DNA of 64,000 bases from Ottowia testudinis (GCF_017498525.1 NZ_CP071796.1:2480001-2544000), one strand, 5' to 3'. Shown: positions 9,160-19,333, counted from the first letter of the stretch. Program-made: numbers and translations. The notes: generated by a model not told the origin, from the sequence alone.

Positions 9160-10839
9160 ATGTGGTCTGCATTCAACCATCGGCAAAATCGGCGCTGGTT
9201 CACGAGCGCGACGCCCGGCATGCGTCCGGCGCGCCTGGTGATGATGGTGGCGCTGTTCATCGCCACGCTGGGCAACCTGCCGCTGTGGCGCGCGCTGGCC
9301 GGCCTGCCCGAACTCGGCAACACACGCGGCGTGCTGTTCGGTATCGGCTTTGCTGCGGTGATTCTTGGCGCCCTGCTGCTGCTGCTGGCACTGTTCAGCT
9401 GGCGTTGGCTGCTCAAGCCGGCACTCACGCTCTGCCTGCTGGCCGCCGCCGCCGGCGCCTATTTCATGTTGGCCTACGGCATCGTGATCGACCGCACGAT
9501 GCTGGTCAACGTGCTGCTCACCGATTCGCGCGAGGCACGCGAACTCATCAACTGGCAAATGCTGGCCAGCATTGCGCTGATGGGCGTGCTGCCCGCGCTG
9601 TGGGTTTGGCGGCAACGCCTGGCTTGGCCGACCTGGCCGCGCCAGGCGCTGCGCAATCTGGGCCTGGCGCTGTTCGGCCTGGCGTTGGCGGTGGCCGCGC
9701 TGCTGGCCACGTTTCAGGACTTTGCGTCCGTGATGCGCAACCACACCCAGGTGCGCTACCTCATCAACCCTCTCAATTCGTTCTACGCACTGGCCATCCT
9801 GCCGCAACAGCCGGTGCAGCGCAGCGGCCAAAACGTCGAGCCGATCGGCCAGGATGCGCGCTTGTCCAACCCGGCGCCGGATGCCAGGCCACCGCTGATC
9901 ATCGCGGTGCTGGGCGAAACCGCGCGCGCCGACCACTTCGGGCTCAACGGCTACGCGCGCGACACCACGCCGCGCCTGGGCGCCGAGCCGGGCGTGGCGA
10001 GCCTGCGCAACGTGTGGTCGTGCGGCACCAACACCGCGGCATCGGTGCCGTGCATGTTCTCGCCCCTGGGGCGCGAAGCTTTCAACGACCGCAAGGCCAA
10101 CTACGAGGGCTTGGTGGACGTGCTGCAGCGCGCCGGCTTAGCGGTGCTGTGGATCGACAACCAGCCGGGCGGCTGCAAGGGTGTGTGCGACCGCGTGCCG
10201 CGCGTGAACTACCGCGAGTTGCAGACGCCTGGGCTGTGCCAGGGCGACGAATGCCTGGACGAAGCCATGCTCAAAAATCTGGACGAGCGCATCGCACAGC
10301 TGCCGCCCGAGCGCCGGGAACGGGGCGTGGTGGTGTTCATGCACCAAATGGGCAGCCACGGGCCGGCGTATTACCTGCGTTCGCCCGAGCGGCTGAAGCG
10401 CTTCACGCCGGAGTGCCGCAACCACGCGCTGCAGCAGTGCCAGCGCGAGCAGATCGTCAACGCCTACGACAACACCATCGCCTACACCGACGCGTTCCTC
10501 GGCATGGCCATCGACTGGCTGAAGCAGCGCCAGGACCGCTACGCACCGGCCATGGTGTACCTGTCCGACCATGGCGAGTCGCTGGGCGAGAACAACCTGT
10601 ATCTGCACGGGCTGCCATACCGCATCGCCCCGCCCGAGCAAAAGCGCGTGCCGTGGATCACCTGGCTTTCGCCGGCCTTCAGCCAGCAGACCCGCATCAC
10701 CAGCGACTGCGTGGCCGCGCGGCGCGACCAGCAGCTGTCGCATGATCATTACTTTCATTCGATGCTCGGCCTGCTGGGTGTGCAGACCGCGCTGCACCAG
10801 CCGGGGAGCGACATCTATGGATCATGTCGCACACCCTGA
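9160..10839 (+). CDS. eptA: EptA-type lipid A phosphoethanolamine transferase
   Basis: A 559-residue inner-membrane enzyme. Five membrane helices in the first ~200 residues precede a periplasmic alkaline-phosphatase-fold domain. It has GETARADHF (metal-binding Glu), TNTAASVPCM with the likely nucleophile Thr292, and SDHGESLGE near the end. The family moves phosphoethanolamine from phosphatidylethanolamine to lipid A, lowering negative charge and polymyxin binding. ATG 9160 with GGAACGA upstream is preferred; a TTG at 9139 could add seven residues. Several Cys in the periplasmic domain fit the disulphides of the family. Whether the acceptor is lipid A cannot be read from sequence. Confidence 0.9.
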   Translation: MWSAFNHRQNRRWFTSATPGMRPARLVMMVALFIATLGNLPLWRALAGLPELGNTRGVLFGIGFAAVILGALLLLLALFSWRWLLKPALTLCLLAAAAGAYFMLAYGIVIDRTMLVNVLLTDSREARELINWQMLASIALMGVLPALWVWRQRLAWPTWPRQALRNLGLALFGLALAVAALLATFQDFASVMRNHTQVRYLINPLNSFYALAILPQQPVQRSGQNVEPIGQDARLSNPAPDARPPLIIAVLGETARADHFGLNGYARDTTPRLGAEPGVASLRNVWSCGTNTAASVPCMFSPLGREAFNDRKANYEGLVDVLQRAGLAVLWIDNQPGGCKGVCDRVPRVNYRELQTPGLCQGDECLDEAMLKNLDERIAQLPPERRERGVVVFMHQMGSHGPAYYLRSPERLKRFTPECRNHALQQCQREQIVNAYDNTIAYTDAFLGMAIDWLKQRQDRYAPAMVYLSDHGESLGENNLYLHGLPYRIAPPEQKRVPWITWLSPAFSQQTRITSDCVAARRDQQLSHDHYFHSMLGLLGVQTALHQPGSDIYGSCRTP

Positions 10840-10847
10840 CCATCGCT

Positions 10848-10890
10848 GCATTTTTGATAGCTGCTTGCGCTTTTCGGGGGCCGGTTTGAT
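10848..10890. repeat. R1 dispersed repeat, partial
   Basis: TTTTTGATAGCTGCTTGCGC then a degenerate right arm. It lies 10 bases after the eptA stop. Confidence 0.6.
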
Positions 10891-11189
10891 CGACTTTTCG
10901 TCCCCACGTAGAACAGGCGGTCCTGCCGGCTTTGCGGCCTCAACCCCGAACAGGGGCACTCCAACGCTCGCGCCAAAAACCCATGCACCGGGCTCCCTGC
11001 TCGTTCGCATTTGATTCGTCGTGCCGGCACGGTGAAGCCGACAGCTGGGTCACCGAATCACTATCAAAAGAAGAGCTCCTCGCGCTTTATTTGCGGGCTC
11101 TGGAAGCATGTTTGACCAGGATCTGGCCTGCTGCCGCGGCGTGTAGTCGCACCGCCCCGTCAGAGTACCCCTAGACCACCTGCCTGAAG
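10891..11189. other. Gap with no supported gene
   Basis: Three hundred bases between eptA and the cyanophycin-associated genes. Only short frames without ribosome binding sites or recognisable domains occur. A very degenerate R1-like patch (GAGCTCCTCGCGCTT) lies at about 11071-11085. Confidence 0.5.
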
Positions 11190-11243
11190 CGCCAAAACCA
11201 CCGCCTGCGCTTGTCTGTCAAGCGCAGGCAGCTATCCTTTATG
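11190..11243. repeat. R1 dispersed hairpin repeat
   Basis: CGCCTGCGCTTG-TCTGT-CAAGCGCAGGCAGCTAT is one of the most perfect copies. It lies beyond the end of the DUF1854 gene, where it could also act as a transcript end. Confidence 0.8.
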
Positions 11244-11276
11244 AAGCAAAAAAGGACACGGCACCGCTTCGGCTGC

Positions 11277-11750
11277 TCAAAGAAAGCGGTCCAGCAGCTT
11301 GCGGCTGGCCCCATCCATGCCGTGCAGGTTGCGGATCAGGTACTGCACGCCGTGTGCGTCGTTGACGATCAGCAGGCCGTGGCCCAGGCGGCGAATGTCC
11401 TCCTCGCCCTTGAGCACGAACTGTGTGCGCCCGCGATCCGTGTCCACGTCCCAGGTGCTGGGCGTGGCAAAGCTGCTGACGCCGTGCACGCGCCGCAGCT
11501 CGGGCATGAATTCATGCTGCTCCAGCGCTTCGGCCAGCAGAGTGCGCATCGGCTCGGGCAGCGCTGAAAGGCGCGGCACCCAGGCCAGTTCGTGGCCGTC
11601 GCCGTCAACAATCCCAATGCCTTCGTCGGCGGCGTGGATGGGAAAGGCGCGCACCGGCAACACGCCGATGTGCTCGGCGCCCTGGGCGTCGGTCAGCACC
11701 AGGCGGCCGAAGGGATCGCGGCGCAAGTCGAAGACGGTCGTCATGGTCAT
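11277..11750 (-). CDS. DUF1854 protein associated with cyanophycin metabolism
   Basis: A 157-residue protein, about the usual length of DUF1854, starting [17 protein letters not shown] and ending ASRKLLDRFL. DUF1854 proteins are known from gene neighbourhoods of cyanophycin synthetases together with an ABC transporter, as here; their biochemical role is not established. The start codon at 11748-11750 overlaps the stop of the upstream ABC gene by four bases (ATGA), so translation is probably coupled. A longer frame continues upstream on this strand but is only an out-of-frame shadow of the ABC gene. The family call comes from C-terminal sequence character plus context. Confidence 0.83.
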   Translation of the reverse strand: MTMTTVFDLRRDPFGRLVLTDAQGAEHIGVLPVRAFPIHAADEGIGIVDGDGHELAWVPRLSALPEPMRTLLAEALEQHEFMPELRRVHGVSSFATPSTWDVDTDRGRTQFVLKGEEDIRRLGHGLLIVNDAHGVQYLIRNLHGMDGASRKLLDRFL

Positions 11751-14071
11751 GGACGCGGCTCCTTGAGACTGCCGTCGGCCTCTGCTTCGCGGTCGAGGTG
11801 CGGCTGATCGGGCACCGGGGGCAGCGGCGCATCGATGATGCGCGCGGCGCCGTCGATCTCGAGCATGCGCTCGCGCTCGGCTTTTTCTTGCCGCGCCTGC
11901 GCCTCGTACAGGCGCCAGTAAGCGCCGCGCTGGACGATGAGCTGCTCGTGCGTGCCCTCTTCCACCTTCAGGCCCTTGTCCATCACCACCAGGCGATCGG
12001 CCTTGCGCAGCGTGGACAGGCGGTGCGCGATGGCGATGGTGGTGCGCCCGCGCACCAGGTTGTCGAGCGCTTTTTGGATCTCGCGCTCGGTCTCGGTGTC
12101 GACCGAGGCGGTGGCTTCGTCCAGGATGAGGATGCGCGGGTCGATCAGCAGCGCGCGCGCGATGCTGATGCGCTGGCGCTCGCCGCCCGATAAACCCTGG
12201 CCGCGCTCGCCCACCAGAGAGTCGTAGCCCTGCGGCAGGCGAAGGATGAATTCGTGCGCGTGGGCGGCGCGCGCGGCGGCGACGATTTCCTCGCGCGTGG
12301 CGTCGGGCTTGCCATAGGCGATGTTCTCGGCGATGGTGCCGAAGAACAAAAACGGCTCCTGCAGCACCAGGCCGACATGCTTGCGGTAGTCGCCCACGCG
12401 CACCTTGCGCACGTCGATGCCGTCGACCAGGATGGCGCCCTCGGTCACGTCGTAGAAGCGGCAGATCAGGTTGACCATGGTGCTCTTGCCCGAGCCGCTG
12501 TGGCCGACCAGGCCGATCATCTCGCCGGGCTCGATGGTCAAGTTCAGGCCCCGGATGACGGAGCGGTTGCCGTAGCGCAGGGCGGCGTTTCGCACCTCTA
12601 TGCGGCCTTCGACGTGCGTCAGCGGCACAGGATTCCTGGGCTCCGGCACGCTGGATTCGTGGTCGAGAATCTCGAAGATCCGCTTGGTGGCCGAGGCGGC
12701 TTTTTGCGTGACCGAGACGATGCGGCTCATCGAATCCAGCCGCGTGTAGAAGCGCCCGATGTAGGCCAGAAAGGCCGTGAGCACACCGACCGTGATGCGC
12801 TGGTGGGCGATGAGCCAGATGCCGGCCGCCCACACCACCAGCAAGCCGATCTCGGTGAGCAGGGTGACGGTGGGCGAGAACAGCGACCACAGCTTGTTGA
12901 GCTTATCGTTGACGGCCAGGTTGTGACGGTTGGCCTCCTTGAAGCGGCCCGCCTCGCGCTCTTCTTGCGCGAAGGCCTTCACCACGCGGATACCCGGAAT
13001 GGTGTCGGCGAGCACGTTGGTCACCTCGCTCCACACACGGTCGATTTTTTCGAAGCCGGTGCGCAAGCGGTCGCGCACCACATGGATCAGCCAGCCGATG
13101 ATGGGCAGCGGCACCAGCGTCACCAGCGCCAGCGTGGGGTCGATCGAAAACAGAATGACCGCCGTCATGACGATCATCAGCACGTCGGTCGCGAAGTCGA
13201 GCAAGTGCAGCGACAGGAAGATGTTGATGCGGTCGGTTTCGGAGCCGATGCGTGCCATCAAATCGCCCGTGCGCCGGCCGCCGAAGTACTCAAGTGAAAG
13301 CTTGAGCAAGTGTTCGTAAGTGGTTGTTCTTAAATCAGCGCCGATCCTCTCGGACACCAGGGCCAGTATGTAGGTCTTGGCCCAGCTCAATACCCAGGCC
13401 AGCATGGCCGCGCCGGCCAGTCCCGACAGCAGCAGCGCCACATAACCGGTGTCGATCTGCTGGCCGTTCTGGAACGGGATCAGCACCTTGTCCATCAGCG
13501 GCATGGTCAGGTACGGCGGCACCAGCTGGGCCGCGGTGGCCGCCAGCGTCAGCAAAAAGCCAGCCAACAACTGCCATTGATAGGGTCTGGCAAAGCGCCA
13601 CAGACGAAACAGCGTCCAGGTGGAGGGCGGTTTGTCCTCCGGGGCGTCCTCGGGCTCGTCATCGCCTCCGGCGTCAGCTACCCATGCCGGTGCCTGCCCC
13701 GCCATGGCCTGGTCAAACTGCGCCAGCAGCCGCAGCGCGGCCGGGTTGTGGCCCAAGGTGAAGCGCCAAACCGCCAGTTGCCGTTCCGCATCGCGCAATT
13801 CCAGCGTGCCCACACCGGCGTGGTCGTGATGGGACAGCGACAGACCCGGCTGCAAATCCCAGGCCTGCCAGCCTGTTTCATCCGGAAACCGCGACAAAAC
13901 CCGTTGATTTGTAATAACCAGCTTGCCGGCGCCAAACCGCAGTTGACGCGTCAAGTCAACTTCAAGCGCTGCCAGCGCGTTCTCTGTGGAATGCAAGGGC
14001 GCGCCGACGATGGCCGCGGCAAGTTCAGCCTGTACAGCCGATGTGGCGACGGGAAGAGCTTCTGAAGACAT
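11747..14071 (-). CDS. Cyanophycin-associated ABC transporter (fused membrane and ATPase domains)
   Basis: A 774-residue half-transporter. Residues 1-155 form an unusual N-terminal domain without membrane segments. A six-helix exporter domain covers about 160-470 and the ATPase follows. The Walker A motif GHSGSGKST is near 525-533, the signature LSGGE near 627 and Walker B ILILDEA near 650. This architecture matches ABC proteins found beside cphA genes; the substrate is unknown, with cyanophycin precursors or dipeptides as candidates. It is divergent from cphA with only 38 bases between the start codons, so promoters must overlap coding sequence or one start is wrong. Confidence 0.88.
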   Translation of the reverse strand: MSSEALPVATSAVQAELAAAIVGAPLHSTENALAALEVDLTRQLRFGAGKLVITNQRVLSRFPDETGWQAWDLQPGLSLSHHDHAGVGTLELRDAERQLAVWRFTLGHNPAALRLLAQFDQAMAGQAPAWVADAGGDDEPEDAPEDKPPSTWTLFRLWRFARPYQWQLLAGFLLTLAATAAQLVPPYLTMPLMDKVLIPFQNGQQIDTGYVALLLSGLAGAAMLAWVLSWAKTYILALVSERIGADLRTTTYEHLLKLSLEYFGGRRTGDLMARIGSETDRINIFLSLHLLDFATDVLMIVMTAVILFSIDPTLALVTLVPLPIIGWLIHVVRDRLRTGFEKIDRVWSEVTNVLADTIPGIRVVKAFAQEEREAGRFKEANRHNLAVNDKLNKLWSLFSPTVTLLTEIGLLVVWAAGIWLIAHQRITVGVLTAFLAYIGRFYTRLDSMSRIVSVTQKAASATKRIFEILDHESSVPEPRNPVPLTHVEGRIEVRNAALRYGNRSVIRGLNLTIEPGEMIGLVGHSGSGKSTMVNLICRFYDVTEGAILVDGIDVRKVRVGDYRKHVGLVLQEPFLFFGTIAENIAYGKPDATREEIVAAARAAHAHEFILRLPQGYDSLVGERGQGLSGGERQRISIARALLIDPRILILDEATASVDTETEREIQKALDNLVRGRTTIAIAHRLSTLRKADRLVVMDKGLKVEEGTHEQLIVQRGAYWRLYEAQARQEKAERERMLEIDGAARIIDAPLPPVPDQPHLDREAEADGSLKEPRP

Positions 14072-14109
14072 GAAATCCGGAAAATTCAGCCTGGTGAAAC
14101 GCCAGGCCG

Positions 14110-16458
14110 ATGCCCCTGTTGAACAAAGATCGAAAGAAAGCGAGCGCGCTCCCCATGAGGCGAATCGACCAGAACGAGCCCGGCTCGTCCAGCGGTGGCG
14201 GATTGTATCCCCGCCCCCTTTTGGCTACATCCGCTGCAGCGGCTGAGGCATCGGCTTCGGCAGCGCCGTCCCGCGCGTTTCCCGACATCGTGATCCGCCG
14301 CATGGCCCACCTGCGCGGGCCCAACATTTGGACTTACCGCGCCGTCATCGAGGCCATCGTAGACATCGGCGAACTTGAGGACTTTCCCTCCAACACCCTG
14401 CCCGGCTTTTACGACCGCCTGACGGCCTGGCTCCCTGGCCTGATCGAGCACCGCTGCAGCGTCGGCCGGCGCGGCGGCTTTTTGATGCGCCTGCGCGACG
14501 GCACCTGGCCCGGTCACATCCTGGAACACGTGGCGTTGGAGCTTCAAACCCAGGCCGGCATGAAAACCGGCTTTGGCAAGGCCCGCATGACGCATGAGCA
14601 CGGCGTGTACAAGGTGGTCATCCGCACCCGCAACGAGGCCATTGGCAAGCTGGCCATCCAGTCGGCGCGCGATCTGGTGATGGCCGCCATCAACGACCGC
14701 CCCTACGACTTGGCCGCCACCATCGCCACGCTGACCGACATGGTGGACCGTCAATACCTGGGGCCCAGCACCGCCTGCATTGTCGACGCCGCCAGCGAGC
14801 GCGGCATTCCGCACATCCGCCTGAACGAAGGCAACCTGGTGCAGCTGGGCCACGGAGCCGCACAGCGACGCATCTGGACGGCCGAGACCGATCGCACCAG
14901 CGCCATCGCCGAGGGCATCTCGCGCGACAAGGACCTGACCAAGCAGTTGCTGGCTGGCGCCGGCGTGCCGGTGCCCGAGGGCCGCGCGGTCGAATCGGCC
15001 GAAGCGGCCTGGGAAGCCGCCGAAGACATCGGCCTGCCGGTGGTCGTCAAACCCTCGGACGGGAACCACGCGCGCGGCGTGTCTCTGAATCTGAAGACGC
15101 GCGAGGAAGTCATGGACGCCTTCGCCGCCGCCGAGAAAGAAGGCTCCGAGGTTCTCGTCGAGAGCTTCATCCCCGGCCAAGAGCACCGCCTGCTGGTGGT
15201 CGGCAATCAGGTGGTAGCCGCCACACGCGGCGAGATCATTCGCGTTGGCGGCGATGGCAAGTCGAGCATCGCGCAGCTCATCGACCTGCACGTCAACACC
15301 GACCCGCGCCGGGGCGAGGAAGAACACCTGCCGCTGGAAACGCTGCGCGCCGACGATCCGGTGCTGCTGCTGCTGCTGCAACGCCAGGGTCTAACGCCTG
15401 CCAGCGTGCTGCCGCGTGGCGAATCCGCCGTGGTGCAGCGCACCGGCAACATGGCGATTGACGTCACGGCGCAGGTCCACCCCGACATCGCCGAGCAGGT
15501 CGCGTTGGCCGCCCGTGTGGTGGGCCTGGACATCGCCGGCATCGACTTGGTGGTGGAAGACATCGCCAAGCCCCTGGCAGCGCAAGGCGGCGCCATCGTC
15601 GAGGTCAACGCCGGCCCCGGTCTGCTGATGCACCTGAAGCCCGCCGTGGGCCGCTCGCAACCGGTGGGCGAGGCCATCGCCAAGCACCTGTTTCCAGGCA
15701 ACCACAACGGCCGCGTGCCCATCGTAGGCTTGATCGGCGATGGCCAAAGCGCGCTGGCCGCGCGGCTGATTGCCTCGCTGCTGCAGCTGCATGGCCAGCA
15801 AACCGCCCTGGCCTGCCGCGATGGCTTGTTCCTGGGCACGCGCCAGCTGTCAAAGGACGACGCCATGGGCTACGATCCGAGCGAGCGCATGCTGATCAAC
15901 CGCACCGTGCAGGCCGCCGTGTTCGAGACCTCGCCGCGCCACATCCTGAGCGAAGGCCTGCCCTACGACCGCTGCCAAGTCGGCGTGGTCATGGCCATGC
16001 CCGGGGCTGCAGGATTGGATGACCTGTACATCACCGAAGACGAGCAGCTGCCCAACATCGTGCGCACGCAGATCGATGTGGTGCTGCCGCAAGGCGCGGC
16101 GGTGTTGAACGCCGATGATCCGCAGGTGCTGGCGCTGGCCGATTATTCAGACGGCGAGGTTTTGCTTTACAGCCTGGACTCCGCCAACGCTGCCCTGGCC
16201 GCGCACCGCGCGCGCAAGGGCCGCTTCGTGTTCGCGCGCGATCACAGTGTGGTGCTGGCGCAGGGCGCTGACGAAATGCCGCTGCTGAATCTGTCGGCGC
16301 CGGTGTTCTGCGGTGTCACCCACCCAACACCCCGCGACGTGCGCCCGCACGTTCTGGCGGCCGTGGCAACCGCCTGGGCCATGGGTGTGCCAACCGACCT
16401 GATCCGTGCAGGTTTGTTGCACTTTGGTGAGACGCAACCGGCTGCGGCTGTCCACTGA
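14110..16458 (+). CDS. cphA2: Cyanophycin synthetase paralogue with degenerate Mur-ligase P-loop (CphA-prime/CphA2-like)
   Basis: A 782-residue CphA-family protein. It has an N-terminal CphA domain (RGPNIWTYRAV), an ATP-grasp region containing VVVKPSDGNHARGV and EVNAGPGLLMH, and a C-terminal Mur-ligase-like region. Where the true synthetase has GTNGKTT, this protein has GDGQS at 543-547, so the second ATP site is probably dead. It is also about 100 residues shorter than its neighbour. Cyanobacterial CphA2 enzymes with one active site polymerise beta-Asp-Arg dipeptides; a similar role is inferred. The first ~60 residues are Ser/Ala-rich and unlike CphA, and ATG 14155 is an alternative start. 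Confidence 0.87.
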   Translation: MPLLNKDRKKASALPMRRIDQNEPGSSSGGGLYPRPLLATSAAAAEASASAAPSRAFPDIVIRRMAHLRGPNIWTYRAVIEAIVDIGELEDFPSNTLPGFYDRLTAWLPGLIEHRCSVGRRGGFLMRLRDGTWPGHILEHVALELQTQAGMKTGFGKARMTHEHGVYKVVIRTRNEAIGKLAIQSARDLVMAAINDRPYDLAATIATLTDMVDRQYLGPSTACIVDAASERGIPHIRLNEGNLVQLGHGAAQRRIWTAETDRTSAIAEGISRDKDLTKQLLAGAGVPVPEGRAVESAEAAWEAAEDIGLPVVVKPSDGNHARGVSLNLKTREEVMDAFAAAEKEGSEVLVESFIPGQEHRLLVVGNQVVAATRGEIIRVGGDGKSSIAQLIDLHVNTDPRRGEEEHLPLETLRADDPVLLLLLQRQGLTPASVLPRGESAVVQRTGNMAIDVTAQVHPDIAEQVALAARVVGLDIAGIDLVVEDIAKPLAAQGGAIVEVNAGPGLLMHLKPAVGRSQPVGEAIAKHLFPGNHNGRVPIVGLIGDGQSALAARLIASLLQLHGQQTALACRDGLFLGTRQLSKDDAMGYDPSERMLINRTVQAAVFETSPRHILSEGLPYDRCQVGVVMAMPGAAGLDDLYITEDEQLPNIVRTQIDVVLPQGAAVLNADDPQVLALADYSDGEVLLYSLDSANAALAAHRARKGRFVFARDHSVVLAQGADEMPLLNLSAPVFCGVTHPTPRDVRPHVLAAVATAWAMGVPTDLIRAGLLHFGETQPAAAVH

Positions 16459-16509
16459 ATCGCCGCCTCGTCCGTTTCCTCTGTCAGTTCATCGTATTCA
16501 GGACATTCC

Positions 16510-19176
16510 ATGGAAGTCACCCGCATTCGCGCGCTGCGCGGCCCCAACCTGTGGAGCCGCTATACGGCCATCGAAGCCGTCATCACCTGCGACGGTGCCG
16601 AGCGCGACCTGCGCACCAACCCCGCCTTTGAAAGGCACCTGCGCGAGCTGTTTCCCAAGATCGGCGGCTTGCACGCCAACAAGCCCAGCACGCCGATCAG
16701 CATGGCGCACGCTTTGGAGTTGGCCACGCTCGCCCTGCAGGCACAGGCCGGTTGCCCAGTCACGTTCAGCCGCACCACGCCGACCGAGATCGAGGGCACC
16801 TTTCAAGTCGCCGTGCAGTACACCGAAGAAGCCGTTGGCCGACTGGCCTTCGAGAAAGCGCAGGCGCTGTGCCGCGCTGCCGCCACGGGCGAAAGCTTCG
16901 ACGTGGCCGCCGCGCTGGCTGAACTGCACGCACTGGATGAAGACGAGCGCCTGGGCCCGTCCACCGGTGCCATCGTCGATGCCGCCATTCAGCGCGGCAT
17001 CCCCATCAAGCGCCTGACGCGCGGCAGCCTGGTGCAGTTCGGCTGGGGCAGCCAGCAGCGCCGCATCCAGGCCGCCGAGGTCGATGGCACCAGCGCCATT
17101 GCCGAATCGATCGCGCAAGACAAGGACCTGACCAAGAAGCTGTTGCACGCCGCCGGCGTGCCGGTGCCGCTGGGCCGCCCGGTCGCTGACCTGGAAGACG
17201 CGTGGACCGTGGCCCAAGAGATCGGCCTGCCGGTGGTGGTCAAGCCACAGGACGGTAACCAGGGCAAGGGCGTGACGGTGGGCATCACCGATCGCGCGCA
17301 CTTCGAACTGGGGTATGCCGAGGCCGCCCGCTACGGCGCCGTGATGGTCGAGAGCTACCTGTCCGGCCACGATTTCCGCCTGCTGGTGGTGGGAAACCAA
17401 CTGGTCGCCGCCGCCCGGCGCGACCCGCCTCTGGTCATCGGCGATGGTCAGCACACTGTGCGCGAGCTGGTGGCCGAGGTGAACAAGGACCCGCGCCGCG
17501 GCGAAGGCCACGGTACGTCGCTCACCAAGATCCGTATCGACGCCATTGCCGAGGCGCGCCTGAAGGCGCAAAACCTGACGCCCGAGTCGGTGCCGGCTCA
17601 TGGCCAACGCGTCATCCTGCGCAACAACGCCAACCTGTCCACCGGGGGCACGGCCACCGACGTGACCGACAGCGTGCACCCCGAAGTCGCCGCGCGCGCC
17701 ATCGAGGCCGCGCAAACCGTGGGCCTTGACATTTGCGGCGTCGATGTGGTGTGCGAGACCGTGATCAAGCCGCTGGAAGAGCAGAACGGCGGCATCGTCG
17801 AAGTCAACGCCGCACCCGGCCTGCGCATGCACGTCAGCCCGTCGTTTGGCAAGGGCCGCGACGTTGGCAAGGCCGTCATCGATCACATGTACCCCCATGG
17901 CGGCAACGGTCGCATTCCAGTCATCGCCGTCACCGGCACCAACGGCAAGACCACCACGGTGCGCCTGGCCGCGCACCTGCTGAAAGCCAGCGGCCTGCGC
18001 GTGGGCATGACCAACACCGACGGCGTCTACGTCAATGGCCGCCAGATCGACAGCGGCGACTGCTCGGGGCCGCGCAGCGCGCGCAACGTGCTGGCACACC
18101 CCGATGTCGACGCGGCGGTCTTGGAGACCGCGCGCGGCGGCCTGCTGCGCGAGGGCCTGGCGTTCGACCAGTGCGACGTCGCCATCGTTACCAACCTCGG
18201 CGGCGGCGACCACCTGGGCCTGAACTACATCACCACGCTCGAAGACCTGAAGGTTCTCAAGCGCGTGATCGTGCTGAACGTGGCGCCCACCGGCACCGCC
18301 GTGCTGAATGCGGCTGACCCGGCGGTGGTTGCCATGGCGCCGCACTGCCCGGGCAGCGTGACGTTTTTCGCGCAAGATGGCCATCACCCGGTGATTGCCA
18401 CGCACATGGCGCAAGGCAAGCGCGTGGTGTTCGTCGATCGCGGCGACATCGTGTGCGTCGAAGGCGCATTCATCAAGCGTCTGCCGCTGGCGCGCGTGCC
18501 GCTCACGCGCAAGGGTCAGATTGGCTTCCAGGTCGAAAACGCCATGGCCTCCGTGGCTGCGGCGTGGGCAGTGAAGGTGTCGTGGGACGCGATCCAGAAG
18601 GGTCTGGCCAGCTTCATCAGCGACCTGCATGGCGTCCCCGGCCGCTTCAACGTGTTCGACCACGCCGGTGCCACGGTGATCGCCGACTACGGCCACAACC
18701 CCGACGCCATCGCCGCGTTGGTGGCTGGCGTGCAAAACATGCCGGCGCGCCGCCGCTCGGTGGTGATCAGCGGCGCTGGCGACCGGCGCGACGAGGATAT
18801 TCGCGGCCAGACCCGCATCTTGGGCGCGGCCTTCGACGACGTGATCCTGTATCAAGACGCCTGCCAGCGCGGCCGCGCCGACGGCGAGGTGTTGGGCCTG
18901 CTGCGCCAAGGATTGGAAGGCGCCGCGCGTACCCGGCACGTGGAAGAAATCCACGGCGAGTTCACCGCCATCGACCGCGCCTTGAGCCAGCTCCAGGCGG
19001 GCGATCTGTGCCTGATCCTGATCGACCAAGTGGAAGACGCGCTGGCGCACATCCAGCGGCGCGTCGACGAAGCCGCGAACGCGCAAGCCAAGCCGGTGCC
19101 CCGTGCTGCCAAGACAGCGCGCAAGCCGCGCCGCAGCAAGATCGCGGCCACGGTGGCGCTCGGCTTGCGCTTCTGA
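16510..19176 (+). CDS. cphA: Cyanophycin synthetase
   Basis: An 888-residue cyanophycin synthetase with all expected parts. The N-terminal domain starts MEVTRIRALRGPNLW. An ATP-grasp module (VVVKPQDGNQGKGV) adds Asp to the backbone, and a Mur-ligase module with an intact P-loop GTNGKTT near 476-482 adds Arg side chains. It makes multi-L-arginyl-poly-L-aspartate, a nitrogen and carbon store, without ribosomes. CAGGA lies 6 bases before the ATG. The C-terminus carries a basic Lys/Arg/Ala-rich tail. It follows the paralogue by 51 bases and is likely co-transcribed; a strong terminator follows. Confidence 0.96.
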   Translation: MEVTRIRALRGPNLWSRYTAIEAVITCDGAERDLRTNPAFERHLRELFPKIGGLHANKPSTPISMAHALELATLALQAQAGCPVTFSRTTPTEIEGTFQVAVQYTEEAVGRLAFEKAQALCRAAATGESFDVAAALAELHALDEDERLGPSTGAIVDAAIQRGIPIKRLTRGSLVQFGWGSQQRRIQAAEVDGTSAIAESIAQDKDLTKKLLHAAGVPVPLGRPVADLEDAWTVAQEIGLPVVVKPQDGNQGKGVTVGITDRAHFELGYAEAARYGAVMVESYLSGHDFRLLVVGNQLVAAARRDPPLVIGDGQHTVRELVAEVNKDPRRGEGHGTSLTKIRIDAIAEARLKAQNLTPESVPAHGQRVILRNNANLSTGGTATDVTDSVHPEVAARAIEAAQTVGLDICGVDVVCETVIKPLEEQNGGIVEVNAAPGLRMHVSPSFGKGRDVGKAVIDHMYPHGGNGRIPVIAVTGTNGKTTTVRLAAHLLKASGLRVGMTNTDGVYVNGRQIDSGDCSGPRSARNVLAHPDVDAAVLETARGGLLREGLAFDQCDVAIVTNLGGGDHLGLNYITTLEDLKVLKRVIVLNVAPTGTAVLNAADPAVVAMAPHCPGSVTFFAQDGHHPVIATHMAQGKRVVFVDRGDIVCVEGAFIKRLPLARVPLTRKGQIGFQVENAMASVAAAWAVKVSWDAIQKGLASFISDLHGVPGRFNVFDHAGATVIADYGHNPDAIAALVAGVQNMPARRRSVVISGAGDRRDEDIRGQTRILGAAFDDVILYQDACQRGRADGEVLGLLRQGLEGAARTRHVEEIHGEFTAIDRALSQLQAGDLCLILIDQVEDALAHIQRRVDEAANAQAKPVPRAAKTARKPRRSKIAATVALGLRF

Positions 19177-19193
19177 TTCGCCGCGCGCCCCAC

Positions 19194-19224
19194 AAAAAAG
19201 CCCGCCAATTGGCGGGTTTTTTTG
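19194..19224. terminator. Strong intrinsic terminator after cphA
   Basis: AAAAAAGCCCGCC-AATT-GGCGGGTTTTTTT hairpin with A-tract and T-tract, so it works in both directions. It closes the cphA2-cphA transcript. Confidence 0.9.
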
Positions 19225-19333
19225 TGGACGCAGCTTCAGGGGCACCGTGCGCATCGCAGTAGGGTGCCGATCACTTTTTACCGTGGTTCGCGAGAGCCTG
19301 GCAACGATTTCAAGAGAAAAACATCTGAAGCGA

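Noticed and set aside
8250-10745. 831-codon plus-strand frame spanning dnaJ and eptA
   Set aside because: It crosses two well-supported genes in the wrong frame and the spacer between them; Arg/Ala/His-rich shadow.
10932-11174. 80-codon frame after eptA
   Set aside because: No start context, no domain, interrupted by a degenerate repeat.
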